NCBI GenBank assembly: GCA_020161695.1
Contig: JAIUOO010000029.1
Coordinates: 1-55,527, forward strand
Origin: Pseudomonadota bacterium
GTDB taxonomy: Bacteria > Pseudomonadota > Alphaproteobacteria > Rhizobiales > Phreatobacteraceae
Direction: 5' to 3'
DNA length: 55,527 nt
Each line of letters begins with the position of its first letter. Position 1 is the first letter of the stretch. Positions 35,136-42,996 of the stretch are shown here, in pieces. Under the pieces are notes generated by a model, which made no database searches, was not told where the DNA came from, and was given only the letters and a program-made list of their open reading frames with translations. A program made the position numbers and the translations under genes.

Positions 35136-35735
35136 ATGACCATCGCCCTCAGTCTCGACGGCTATACCGACCTGCCCACCGGCAAGATCGCCGCCGTCGT
35201 CACCCATCTGGAGATGCACCAGCGACCGCCGGCCGCCGCTCCCCCGGACCGGATCACCCTTCGCGTGATGGAGCGTCCGGATATCGGCTGGTATCGCGCG
35301 CTCTACCGCGCCATCGGCGAGGACTGGCTGTGGTTCTCGCGCCTCGAAATGACCGAAGCCGAGCTGGCCGCGATCCTCCACCGCCCCGGCAACGAGACCT
35401 ATGTGGCGATGGCCGACGGCGAGGAGGCCGGCATTGTGGAACTCGACCGGCGCGACGCAGCCGATGTCGAGATTTCCTTTTTCGGGCTGAGGCCGGACGC
35501 CACCGGCAAGGGTCTCGGCGGGGCGATGATGGCGGCGGCGCTGGACCTGGCATGGCGGGGCGAGACGCGGCGCGTCTGGCTTCACACCTGCACGCTCGAC
35601 CATCCCGCGGCGCTGACCTTCTACCGGCGTCAGGGTTTCATCCCCTTCGCGCGCCAGATCGAGGTGGTCGACGATCCGCGCCTGTCGGGAATCCTGCCGC
35701 GCACGGCCGCGCCGCATATCCCCGTCATCGGCTGA
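35136..35735 (+). CDS. GNAT family N-acetyltransferase
   Basis: 199 residues. The acetyl-CoA-binding motif RPDATGKGLGGAMM lies near residue 118, preceded by the strand VEISFFGL and followed by TLDHPAALTFYRRQGF, as in GNAT proteins. An N-terminal segment of about 45 residues precedes the domain. It starts 4 bases after the gamma-glutamyltransferase stop and is the last gene of the cluster. The acceptor is unknown; detoxification of an amine-bearing intermediate is only a guess. Confidence 0.8.
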   Translation: MTIALSLDGYTDLPTGKIAAVVTHLEMHQRPPAAAPPDRITLRVMERPDIGWYRALYRAIGEDWLWFSRLEMTEAELAAILHRPGNETYVAMADGEEAGIVELDRRDAADVEISFFGLRPDATGKGLGGAMMAAALDLAWRGETRRVWLHTCTLDHPAALTFYRRQGFIPFARQIEVVDDPRLSGILPRTAAPHIPVIG

Positions 35736-35802
35736 GCATGATCCCGATCCGAAGGACCGCGAAGCGAAAAGTGGGAACCGGTTTTCGGAGTAGATCATGC
35801 TC
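35734..35802. repeat. Rhizobiales palindromic element (GAGCATGATC type)
   Basis: GAGCATGATC and GATCATGCTC are perfect outer arms; the interior holds AAAAGTGGGAACCGGTTTTC, a core I know from many repeats of this order. It fills the whole space between the GNAT and epmA stops, overlapping both stop codons, and probably acts as a shared transcript-end hairpin. Confidence 0.75.
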
Positions 35803-36863
35803 TACAGGGACAGCAGGTCGGGCACCGGCGTCCAGATCACATCCTCGATATGGCGCGCCCCGCTCGCCAGCATGACCAGCCGCTCGAAGCCGAGCGCGAT
35901 GCCGGAGGTCGGCGGCATGTGGGCGAGCGCGGCCAGCAGGTCCTCGTCGATCGGATAGCTCTCGCCATAGATGCGCTGCTTCTCGGCCATCTCGATCGCG
36001 AAGCGTCGCCGCTGCTCGGCGGGATCGGTCAACTCGCCGAAGGCATTGGCGAGTTCGACGCCGCAGGCATAGAGCTCGAACCGCTCGGCGACGCGCGGGT
36101 CCGCCGCCTTGGGGCGCGCAAGCGCCGCCTCGCTGACCGGATATTCGCAAAGGATGGTCGCCCGGCCGAAGCCAAGGCGCGGCTCGACCCGCTCCACCAG
36201 CACTTTCGAGAAAATATCGGCCCAGCTGTCGTCGTCGGAGACGCGGATACCCGCCTGTCTCGTCCGCGCTGCCAACCCCTCGCGGTCCGTCTCGCCCGAT
36301 GGCGATATCGTCGCGAGAAGGTCGATGCCGGCATGGCGGTCGAAGGCTTCCGCCAGCGTCACGCGCTCCGGCTCCAGGGCCGGATCGACGACGGCCTCCC
36401 GCCAGACCAGCGCATGGCGCCCGGCGGCCTCGCAGGCAAGCGCCAGAAGCTCGGCGCAATCGGCCATCAGGCGCTCGTAGGTCTCGCCGACGCGGTACCA
36501 CTCGACCATCGTGAACTCGGGATGGTGCAGCGGGCCGCGCTCGCGGTTGCGGAAGACGCGGGCGAAATCGACGATGCGTGTCTCGCCGGCCGCGATCAGC
36601 TTCTTCGCGGCGAATTCCGGCGAGGTGTGCAGGTAGAGCGGCGCGCGCTTGCCATCGATTGTCACCGCCTCGGTGGCGAAGGCGTGGAGATGGGCCTCGT
36701 TGCCCGGTGAAACCTGCAGGATGCCGGCCTCCACTTCCGCGAAGCCCTGGTCGCCGAACCAGCCGCGCATGGCGGCCTTGATCCTCCCGCGCGCGGCAAG
36801 GAAGGGGCGGCGGTCGGCATGGCGGCTGGCATCCCACCAGGGCGAGGCAGTCGTCTCGGTCAT
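35802..36863 (-). CDS. epmA: EF-P lysine aminoacylase (EpmA/GenX)
   Basis: 353 residues resembling the catalytic core of class II lysyl-tRNA synthetase without the anticodon domain. Motif 2 is seen in VFRNRERGPLHHPEFTMVEWYR, and motif 3 in GIALGFERLVML. EpmA attaches beta-lysine to a conserved Lys of elongation factor P. The efp gene lies 1 kb away and its product keeps Lys34, the known target. The EpmB aminomutase is not in the window. The ATG at 36863 is preferred to 36881 on family length. Confidence 0.88.
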   Translation of the reverse strand: MTETTASPWWDASRHADRRPFLAARGRIKAAMRGWFGDQGFAEVEAGILQVSPGNEAHLHAFATEAVTIDGKRAPLYLHTSPEFAAKKLIAAGETRIVDFARVFRNRERGPLHHPEFTMVEWYRVGETYERLMADCAELLALACEAAGRHALVWREAVVDPALEPERVTLAEAFDRHAGIDLLATISPSGETDREGLAARTRQAGIRVSDDDSWADIFSKVLVERVEPRLGFGRATILCEYPVSEAALARPKAADPRVAERFELYACGVELANAFGELTDPAEQRRRFAIEMAEKQRIYGESYPIDEDLLAALAHMPPTSGIALGFERLVMLASGARHIEDVIWTPVPDLLSL

Positions 36864-36971
36864 CGCACGCTCCGTCCGCACCGCGACCCATGACCTTCGG
36901 CGTCATTGCGGCCGTCGCGGCGCTCCTCATAGGGTATCGTGCAACAACACGAAACAGCCGCCGGTTCGATC

Positions 36972-37799
36972 ATGTCCGACAGTCTCGCCGATCTCCACCC
37001 GCTCGACGCCGCCACCCTGCTGACGCCCGGCCCGGACGGCACGCTGACCGGCCGCACCTCGCCGGCCTATGCCAACATGGTCGGCCCCTTCGGCGGCACG
37101 ACGGCAGCGCTGCTGCTGCGCGCGGCGCTGGAGCATGACCGGCGCATCGGCGAACCGGTGGCGCTCACCGTCAATTTCTGCGCCGCGATCGCGGACGGCG
37201 AATTCGCCGTCACGGTCCGCGAAATCCGGTCCGGACGCTCTGTGCAGCATCTCTATGTCGAGCTGAGGCAGGGCGAGACGATTGCTGCCAACGCCACCGT
37301 CGTCTGCGCGGTGCGCTCGCCCACCTGGGCGCATCAGTCCGCCACCATGCCGGCCGTGCCGCCTGCCGACGCCCTGCCGATCCTCACCGGCAAGCCGCCG
37401 CTCGCCTGGCTGTCGCGCTACGATTTCCGCTACACCGAGGGGCCGCCCTTCATTCCCGGCGCGGCCCATGCCGAACCGCAATCCGCCCGCTCCGTGCTCT
37501 GGGTCGCCGACAATCCCGCGCGCCCGCTCGACTATCTGTCGCTCGCGGCGATCTGCGACGTGTTCATTGTCCGCATCTTCCAGGTGCGCGGCACGCGGAC
37601 GCCTGCCGGCACCGTGTCGATCACCTCCTATTTCCACGCGACATCGGAGGAACTGGCTGCCCAGGGTACCCGCCCGGTGCTGGCCAAAGCCGATTCCATG
37701 CGCTTTGGCGGCCAGTTCTTCGACCAGCAAGGCGAGGTCTGGTCCGATTCGGGGAAGCTGCTGGCCTCGACCACGCAGGTCGTCTGGTTCCGCGACTGA
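36972..37799 (+). CDS. Acyl-CoA thioesterase-like double-hotdog protein
   Basis: 275 residues. The N-terminal half (MVGPFGGTTAALLLRAALEH; PVALTVNFCAAIADGEF) and the C-terminal half (RPLDYLSLAAICDVFIV; GTVSITSYFHAT) are two hotdog repeats, as in TesB-type acyl-CoA thioesterases. It would hydrolyse acyl-CoA in the cytoplasm. It is divergent from epmA and 121 bases upstream of efp on the same strand. The physiological acyl chain is unknown. Confidence 0.75.
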   Translation: MSDSLADLHPLDAATLLTPGPDGTLTGRTSPAYANMVGPFGGTTAALLLRAALEHDRRIGEPVALTVNFCAAIADGEFAVTVREIRSGRSVQHLYVELRQGETIAANATVVCAVRSPTWAHQSATMPAVPPADALPILTGKPPLAWLSRYDFRYTEGPPFIPGAAHAEPQSARSVLWVADNPARPLDYLSLAAICDVFIVRIFQVRGTRTPAGTVSITSYFHATSEELAAQGTRPVLAKADSMRFGGQFFDQQGEVWSDSGKLLASTTQVVWFRD

Positions 37800-37920
37800 A
37801 CCCGCCGGTTTCCGGGCAGGGGTGGCGCTTATCTGCCAATTCGTCTATGCGACGGCCCGATAGATCATGCGGGCTGCATCCCGCAAATCCCAAAGCTCGC
37901 AAATCCCAAGGACCACTTCC

Positions 37921-38490
37921 GTGCCGAAGGTCATCGCCTCCTCCGTCCGCAAGGGCAACATCCTCGAAGTCGACGGCAGGCTCTACCTGATCGTCTCCGC
38001 CCAGAACATCCATCCCGGCAAGGGCACCCCGGTCACCCAGGTCGACATGCGCCGCCTGTCCGACGGCGTGAAGGTGTCCGAGCGCTGGCGCACCACCGAG
38101 ATGGTCGAGCGCGCCTATGTCGAGGACCGTCCCCACACCTATCTCTATTCGGATGGTGACGGGAACCACTTCATGAACAAGGAAACCTACGAGCAGATCG
38201 CCGTTCCCGACGACATCCTCGGCGACGCCAAGCCCTATCTGCAGAGCGAGATGGAAGTGAAGCTCTCGGTCTACGAGGGCAATGCCGTCGGCATCGAACT
38301 GCCGCAGCGCGTGACGCTGGAAGTGGTCGATACCGAGCCGGTGACCAAGGGCCAGACGGCCTCCTCGTCCTACAAGCCCGCGGTCCTCTCCAACGGCGTG
38401 CGCACCACCGTCCCGCCGCATATCGGCATCGGAACGCGCATCGTGGTGATGACCGAGGACGGCTCCTATTCCGAGCGCGCCAAGGACTGA
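37921..38490 (+). CDS. efp: Translation elongation factor P
   Basis: 189 residues, the normal three-domain EF-P length. From the GTG at 37921 the N-terminal KOW-like domain reads MPKVIASSVRKGNILEVDG and places the modifiable residue exactly at Lys34 in HPGKGTPVT. The central and C-terminal OB domains follow, ending GIGTRIVVMTEDGSYSERAKD. EF-P relieves ribosome stalling at proline runs. The nearby epmA supports beta-lysylation. A strong terminator follows. Confidence 0.95.
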   Translation: MPKVIASSVRKGNILEVDGRLYLIVSAQNIHPGKGTPVTQVDMRRLSDGVKVSERWRTTEMVERAYVEDRPHTYLYSDGDGNHFMNKETYEQIAVPDDILGDAKPYLQSEMEVKLSVYEGNAVGIELPQRVTLEVVDTEPVTKGQTASSSYKPAVLSNGVRTTVPPHIGIGTRIVVMTEDGSYSERAKD

Positions 38491-38522
38491 TCCGTCCTCG
38501 CTTGGATCAAATGGACGGAGAT

Positions 38523-38551
38523 AGGGCGGCCAGCGGGGCCGCCCTTTTTTT
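38523..38551 (+). terminator. Intrinsic terminator of efp
   Basis: GGGCGGC, loop CAGCGGG, GCCGCCC followed by seven T residues, 33 bases after the efp stop. A textbook rho-independent terminator. Confidence 0.9.
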
Positions 38552-38622
38552 GTTCGAACTACTGCCTAGCACTCGCCTTGGTTGCGCAGCGTGATAGGCT
38601 TCAGCCTAGGGGGAGCGTGGCC

Positions 38623-39267
38623 GTGTCTGGATCTGGATTACCTGCGCTGCTGTTTTATCTTGTGCTTTCGATCCACTTGGCTGGTGCACAACCCTTGGAG
38701 GCTCCCACACCTAATCCAAGACCATTGCCGCCACCAGCGGCCGATTCCAGTAATGCGAGGCAATCCTCTACAGCCGAACGAAATACGGGCTCCCAAGAAA
38801 CGGACGCTCTACTGGAGCGATGGCGGCTTTCCGATCGTCGAGATCGGATAACACGAGGCCGTATCGTTGTCGCTGAACTCGAGGAGCCCGTTGGTGAGGT
38901 TCACATTGCAGGCAATCTACATCGCGATGTATCGATTGGCCTGCACTTCCGTTGCAAAGAGGGGCGCCCCACCTTCTTTATATATTTGATTAGAATCCCG
39001 TTCGTTTCGACGTTTGGAAACACGGTCACGTATCGAATTGACAACGATCAGCCCATTACCTCCAACGCTTGGCAGCAATCGGACGACCGATCTTCTCTAG
39101 GTTTTTTTAATCACCCGTCAGCCCTCGTCGTTAGTCGTCGATTGGCACGCGCGTCCGAATTGCACATCCGAATATCCAACCGGCTGGTGCGAAGCGTGGA
39201 GGCGTCGTTCAACCTTTCGGGCATCGAGCGCGCACTTCGAGACGTCCGCGCGGCGTGCAACTGGTAG
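38623..39267 (+). CDS. Exported VasI/TagO-like protein, orphan
   Basis: 214 residues. A GTG start with GGGGGAG seven bases upstream gives the signal peptide MSGSGLPALLFYLVLSIHLA with cleavage near AGA. A Pro/Ser/Gln-rich linker follows, then a domain with W-x-L-S-D, a single LHFRC cysteine, VTYRIDNDQP, NAWQQSDD and the tail FNLSGIERALRDVRAACNW. That pattern resembles the T6SS-associated VasI/TagO family from memory. No T6SS gene is nearby. Base and codon use (many A/T third positions, TTT TTA ATA) differ from all neighbours, which suggests recent acquisition between efp and fabI. Confidence 0.6.
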   Translation: MSGSGLPALLFYLVLSIHLAGAQPLEAPTPNPRPLPPPAADSSNARQSSTAERNTGSQETDALLERWRLSDRRDRITRGRIVVAELEEPVGEVHIAGNLHRDVSIGLHFRCKEGRPTFFIYLIRIPFVSTFGNTVTYRIDNDQPITSNAWQQSDDRSSLGFFNHPSALVVSRRLARASELHIRISNRLVRSVEASFNLSGIERALRDVRAACNW

Positions 39268-39409
39268 CGACTGTCCAGCCTCTCACGCAGGCCCCCGATG
39301 ACTTCGCCCCTAGCGCGAGGCGCGTTGAAGAGCGCTGCCGGATGAGCTGCGAGACGGGGCTTCGGAGATACCAGCGCCAACCAAAGGCGCGTGGGCACGC
39401 GGCCCAACT

Positions 39410-40267
39410 CTACTCCGCCGCCTGCCCGGCCGCGCGGCTGGCGGCGTCCTCCACCGCCTGCTCGGCGGCGTCGAGGGTCTTCAGGGCGTCCGGGCGTGGC
39501 ATGGAGATGATGTTGTAGCCGGAATCGACGTGATGGATCTCGCCGGTGACGCCGCCGGAAAGGTCCGACAGCAGGTAGAGCGCCGAGCCGCCGATATCGT
39601 CGAGCGAAACCGTCTTGCGCAGCGGAGCGTGGCGCTTCTGGAAGTTGAACATCAGGCGGGCGTCGGAAATGCCCGCCCCCGCCAGTGTCCGGACCGGCCC
39701 GGGCGACAGCGCGTTCACGCGGATGCCGAGCGGACCGTAATCGGCGGCGAGATAGCGAACCGAAGCCTCGAGGCCGGCCTTGGCGACGCCCATCACGTTG
39801 TAGTTCGGCATGACGCGGGTCGAGCCGCCATAGGTCAGCGTCAGCATCGAGCCGCCCGGCTGCATCAGCGCCGCGGCGCGCTTGGCGACTTCCGTGAACG
39901 AGAAGCAGGAGATCACCATGGTGCGCGAGAAATTCTCGCGCGTGGTGTCCGAATAGCGGCCCTTCAGCTCGTTCTTGTCGGAAAAGCCGATGGCATGGAC
40001 GATGAAATCGAGCCCGCCCCAGACTTCGGCCAGCTTGGCGAAGGTGGCATCGACGCTGGCGATGTCCTCCACGTCGCAGGGAATGACGATGGGCGTGCCG
40101 AGGCTCTCCGCCAGCGGCCGGACGCGCTTGCCGAGTGCCTCGCCCTGATAGGTGAAGGCAAGCTCGGCGCCATGGGCGGCAAGCGTGCGGGCGATGCCCC
40201 AGGCGATGGAGTGGTCGTTCGCCACTCCCATGATCAGGCCGCGCCGGCCCTTCATCAGTGCGGTCAC
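39410..40267 (-). CDS. fabI: Enoyl-[acyl-carrier-protein] reductase (NADH)
   Basis: 285 residues. KGRRGLIMGVANDHSIAWGI is the FabI cofactor segment, and the catalytic Tyr-x6-Lys appears in NYNVMGVAKAG. It performs the last reduction of each fatty-acid elongation cycle. A GTG at 40267 with GAGGAGG six bases upstream is the likely start; the ATG at 40255 is an alternative. An Ala/Glu-rich tail of about 25 residues extends the C-terminus beyond the usual end. It is third in the fabA-fabB-fabI order, 171 bases after fabB. Confidence 0.93.
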   Translation of the reverse strand: MTALMKGRRGLIMGVANDHSIAWGIARTLAAHGAELAFTYQGEALGKRVRPLAESLGTPIVIPCDVEDIASVDATFAKLAEVWGGLDFIVHAIGFSDKNELKGRYSDTTRENFSRTMVISCFSFTEVAKRAAALMQPGGSMLTLTYGGSTRVMPNYNVMGVAKAGLEASVRYLAADYGPLGIRVNALSPGPVRTLAGAGISDARLMFNFQKRHAPLRKTVSLDDIGGSALYLLSDLSGGVTGEIHHVDSGYNIISMPRPDALKTLDAAEQAVEDAASRAAGQAAE

Positions 40268-40438
40268 GCGCGACCTCCTCGATTCGCTGTCAGGCTCCGA
40301 GCCGCAACCGACGACCCGAAGCTGGGGATGCGCAAACCGGTCTGTCCACATGGCCGTTCACTGCGAGGGGACGATCCCCCGAGCCTTGCCATGGAACTGC
40401 GACCGGCCGGTGACAGGCCGGAGCCCGCCCGTGTCACG

Positions 40439-41665
40439 TCACGCATCCACGTGCTTCATGACGATGGTGGCGTTGGTGCCGCCGAAGCCGAAGGAGTTCG
40501 ACAGGACACAGCCAAGATTCACGTTGTCGATCCGCTTGCGCACGATCGGCATGTCTGCGAAGGCCGGATCGAGCTCCTCGATATGGGCACTCTCGCAGAT
40601 GAAGCCGTTGTTCATCATCAGCAGCGAATAGATCGCTTCCTGCACGCCCGTCGCGCCCAGCGAATGGCCGGTCAGCGACTTGGTGGCGGCGATCGGCGGG
40701 CTCTTGTCGCCGGTGCCGAACACATTGCGGATCGCCTGGATCTCCGGGCCGTCGCCGGCCGGCGTCGAGGTGCCGTGCGGATTGATGTAGTCGACCTTGG
40801 CCTTCACCGTCGCCAGCGCCTGGCGCATGCAGCGCTCGCCGCCCTCGCCCGACGGAGCGACCATGTCGTAGCCGTCCGAGGTCGCGCCATAGCCGGCGAT
40901 CTCGCCGTAGATCTTCGCGCCGCGCGCCTTGGCATGCTCGTACTCTTCCAGCACCAGCACGCCGGCGCCGCCGGCGATGACGAAGCCGTCGCGGTTCACG
41001 TCATAGGCGCGCGAGGCGGTGGTCGGCCGGTCGTTGAACTTCGACGACATGGCGCCCATGGCGTCGAACAGCACGGACAGCGTCCAGTCCAGCTCCTCGC
41101 AGCCGCCGGCGAAGACGATGTCCTGCTTGCCCCACTGGATCAGCTCGTAGGCATTGCCGATGCAGTGGTTGGACGTCGCGCAGGCCGAGGAAATCGAATA
41201 GTTGACGCCCTTGATCTTGAACCAGGTGGCAAGCGTCGCCGAAGCGGTCGAGGACATCGCCTTCGGCACGGCGAAGGGCCCGACGCGCTTGGAATTGTTG
41301 CTTTCCTTGGCCTTTTCGTAGGCGTCGATCAGCGCCCGGGTCGAGGGACCGCCCGAGCCCATGACGATGCCGGTACGCTCGTTGGAGATGTCGGCGGCCT
41401 CGAGGCCGGCATCGAGGATCGCCTGATCCATCGCGACATGGTTCCAGCCGGAACCGCCGCCATGGAAGCGCATGGCGCGGCGGTCCAGGATGCTCGCCGG
41501 ATCAAGCGTCGGCTTGCCGGACACCTGGCTGCGGAAGCCGTGCTCGGTGAAGGACGGGTCGAGCGCGATGCCGCTCCTGGCTTCGCGGAGCGATGCCAGA
41601 ACCTCGTTCGTGTTGTTGCCGATGGACGAGACGATGCCCATTCCGGTGACGACGACGCGGCGCAT
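40439..41665 (-). CDS. fabB: 3-oxoacyl-[acyl-carrier-protein] synthase I
   Basis: 408 residues. The Cys-His-His triad is visible: Cys162 in SSACATSNHC, His in NPHGTSTPAGD and His in KSLTGHSLGATG. FabB elongates acyl-ACP and is needed, together with FabA, for anaerobic-type unsaturated fatty acid synthesis. It follows fabA by 53 bases, so the two are cotranscribed. Confidence 0.94.
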   Translation of the reverse strand: MRRVVVTGMGIVSSIGNNTNEVLASLREARSGIALDPSFTEHGFRSQVSGKPTLDPASILDRRAMRFHGGGSGWNHVAMDQAILDAGLEAADISNERTGIVMGSGGPSTRALIDAYEKAKESNNSKRVGPFAVPKAMSSTASATLATWFKIKGVNYSISSACATSNHCIGNAYELIQWGKQDIVFAGGCEELDWTLSVLFDAMGAMSSKFNDRPTTASRAYDVNRDGFVIAGGAGVLVLEEYEHAKARGAKIYGEIAGYGATSDGYDMVAPSGEGGERCMRQALATVKAKVDYINPHGTSTPAGDGPEIQAIRNVFGTGDKSPPIAATKSLTGHSLGATGVQEAIYSLLMMNNGFICESAHIEELDPAFADMPIVRKRIDNVNLGCVLSNSFGFGGTNATIVMKHVDA

Positions 41666-41718
41666 GAGGGCCTCTTTCTGGTGCTTGCCGCGCCGGAGCG
41701 CGGCCATCGATGGGCGAA

Positions 41719-42231
41719 TCAGGCGGCCGACCCGAACAGGCCGACACGCATATCCTTGACCTCATATATGCGCTTGCCGTCAGCCTCCAACCAGCCATCG
41801 GCGATTCCGAGCACCAGCTTGGACTTGAACACGCGCTTGATATCGACGCCGTAGACGACCTTCTTCGTCGTCGGCAGCACCTGCTCGGAGAATTTCACCT
41901 CGCCGACGCCCAGCGCCCGGCCGCGGCCCGGAAGACCGAGCCAGCCGAGATGGAAGCCGGTGAGCTGCCACAGCGCGTCGAGGCCTAGGCAGCCCGGCAT
42001 GACCGGATCGCCCTTGAAATGGCAGGGGAAAAACCAGAGGTCCGGCTTGATGTCGAACTCGGCGACGACATGGCCCTTGCCGTTCGCTCCACCGGTCTCG
42101 CCGATCGACGCGATACGGTCGAACATCAGCATCGGCGGCAGGGGCAACTGGGCATTGCCGGCGCCGAACAGCTCGCCCCGGCCGCAGGCCAGGAGCTCTT
42201 CGTAGGTAAAGCTCGACTGTCGCTCGGTCAT
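41719..42231 (-). CDS. fabA: 3-hydroxydecanoyl-ACP dehydratase/isomerase
   Basis: 170 residues. The active-site His71 lies in FFPCHFKGDPVMPG and the partner Asp85 in CLGLDALWQ, the FabA pattern. It dehydrates 3-hydroxydecanoyl-ACP and isomerises the double bond, the branch point to unsaturated fatty acids. It is the first gene of the fabABI run and is divergent from irr; the 244-base region between them holds candidate Irr operators, although these are nearer irr. Confidence 0.94.
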   Translation of the reverse strand: MTERQSSFTYEELLACGRGELFGAGNAQLPLPPMLMFDRIASIGETGGANGKGHVVAEFDIKPDLWFFPCHFKGDPVMPGCLGLDALWQLTGFHLGWLGLPGRGRALGVGEVKFSEQVLPTTKKVVYGVDIKRVFKSKLVLGIADGWLEADGKRIYEVKDMRVGLFGSAA

Positions 42232-42425
42232 CGTGCTGTTGCGTCCGCCCCTGTTCGCCGGCCCGGCCGGCATGATCGGCGCTCTCTAACACACGGGTTC
42301 CGCCGGGCAAATGGCCTAACCGGACATGGCTGGAGGCGGCGGGCCCCGGCCACCGCCCGCGGCGGCCCTTCGAGGGAGGCGCAGAGGCAGTGGTGTTTGC
42401 GAACGACTTGCAGGCGGATCGAACT

Positions 42426-42470
42426 GTTCTTAGAATGAATGACTGAAACCGTTCTTAGAATTGTTAGAAT
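42426..42470 (+). promoter_or_regulatory. irr promoter with repeated ICE-like palindromes
   Basis: GTTCTTAGAAT occurs at 42426-42436 and again at 42451-42461, a 25-base step, and TTAGAAT recurs at 42464-42470. TTCTTAGAA is palindromic and resembles the rhizobial iron-control element bound by Irr. CTGAAA (42443) and TAGAAT (42465) make a -35/-10 pair with 16-base spacing, so the second palindrome lies between them. This suggests Irr autoregulation. Confidence 0.6.
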
Positions 42471-42475
42471 ATACA

Positions 42476-42991
42476 ATGACCATTCGCACCCTGATCGACC
42501 GGACTCACCATGAGCCGGCCGTACCGGCCGAAGGCAAGCTGTCCGCCCAGGACCGCGTGACATTGCTCCAGAAGACCGGCTGCCCGATCCACGACGTCCG
42601 CACCATGCTGCGGGAAGTGGGTCTGCGCCCGACGCGTCAGCGCATGGCGCTGGGCTGGATCCTGTTCGCCAAGGGCGACCGGCACGTGACGGCGGAAATG
42701 CTCTACGACGAGGCGACCAAGGCGCGCGTGCCGGTGTCGCTCGCGACCGTCTACAACACGCTGCACCAGTTCACCGAGGCCGGCCTGCTGCGCGAGATCG
42801 CGGTGGACGGGTCGAAGGCCTATTTCGACACCAATCTGTCCGACCACCATCATTTCATCGTCGATGGCGAGACGACGGTGTTCGACATTCCCGGCCCGCA
42901 CGTGGCCGTGGACAGGCTGCCGGCCGCCCCCGAGGGCTACGAGGTTGCCCGCGTCGATGTCGTGGTCAGGCTGCGCCGCCGGGCCGACTGA
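42476..42991 (+). CDS. irr: Iron response regulator Irr (Fur family)
   Basis: 171 residues. The Fur-fold winged helix is seen in VGLRPTRQRMALGWILFAKGDRHVTAE and TVYNTLHQFTEAGLL. Cys36-Pro37 in KTGCPIHD matches the heme-regulatory motif of rhizobial Irr, and the triple His124-126 in SDHHHF matches its second heme site. Irr represses or activates iron and heme genes under iron limitation. No ribosome-binding site precedes the ATG, and the proposed -10 lies so close that the message may be leaderless. It is divergent from fabA. Confidence 0.92.
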   Translation: MTIRTLIDRTHHEPAVPAEGKLSAQDRVTLLQKTGCPIHDVRTMLREVGLRPTRQRMALGWILFAKGDRHVTAEMLYDEATKARVPVSLATVYNTLHQFTEAGLLREIAVDGSKAYFDTNLSDHHHFIVDGETTVFDIPGPHVAVDRLPAAPEGYEVARVDVVVRLRRRAD

Positions 42992-42996
42992 CCCGT

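Noticed and set aside
39530..41854. Open frame of 774 codons on the plus strand opposite fabI and fabB
   Set aside because: Antisense shadow of two well-supported genes, with His/Arg/Asp-rich low-complexity translation and no initiation signal.
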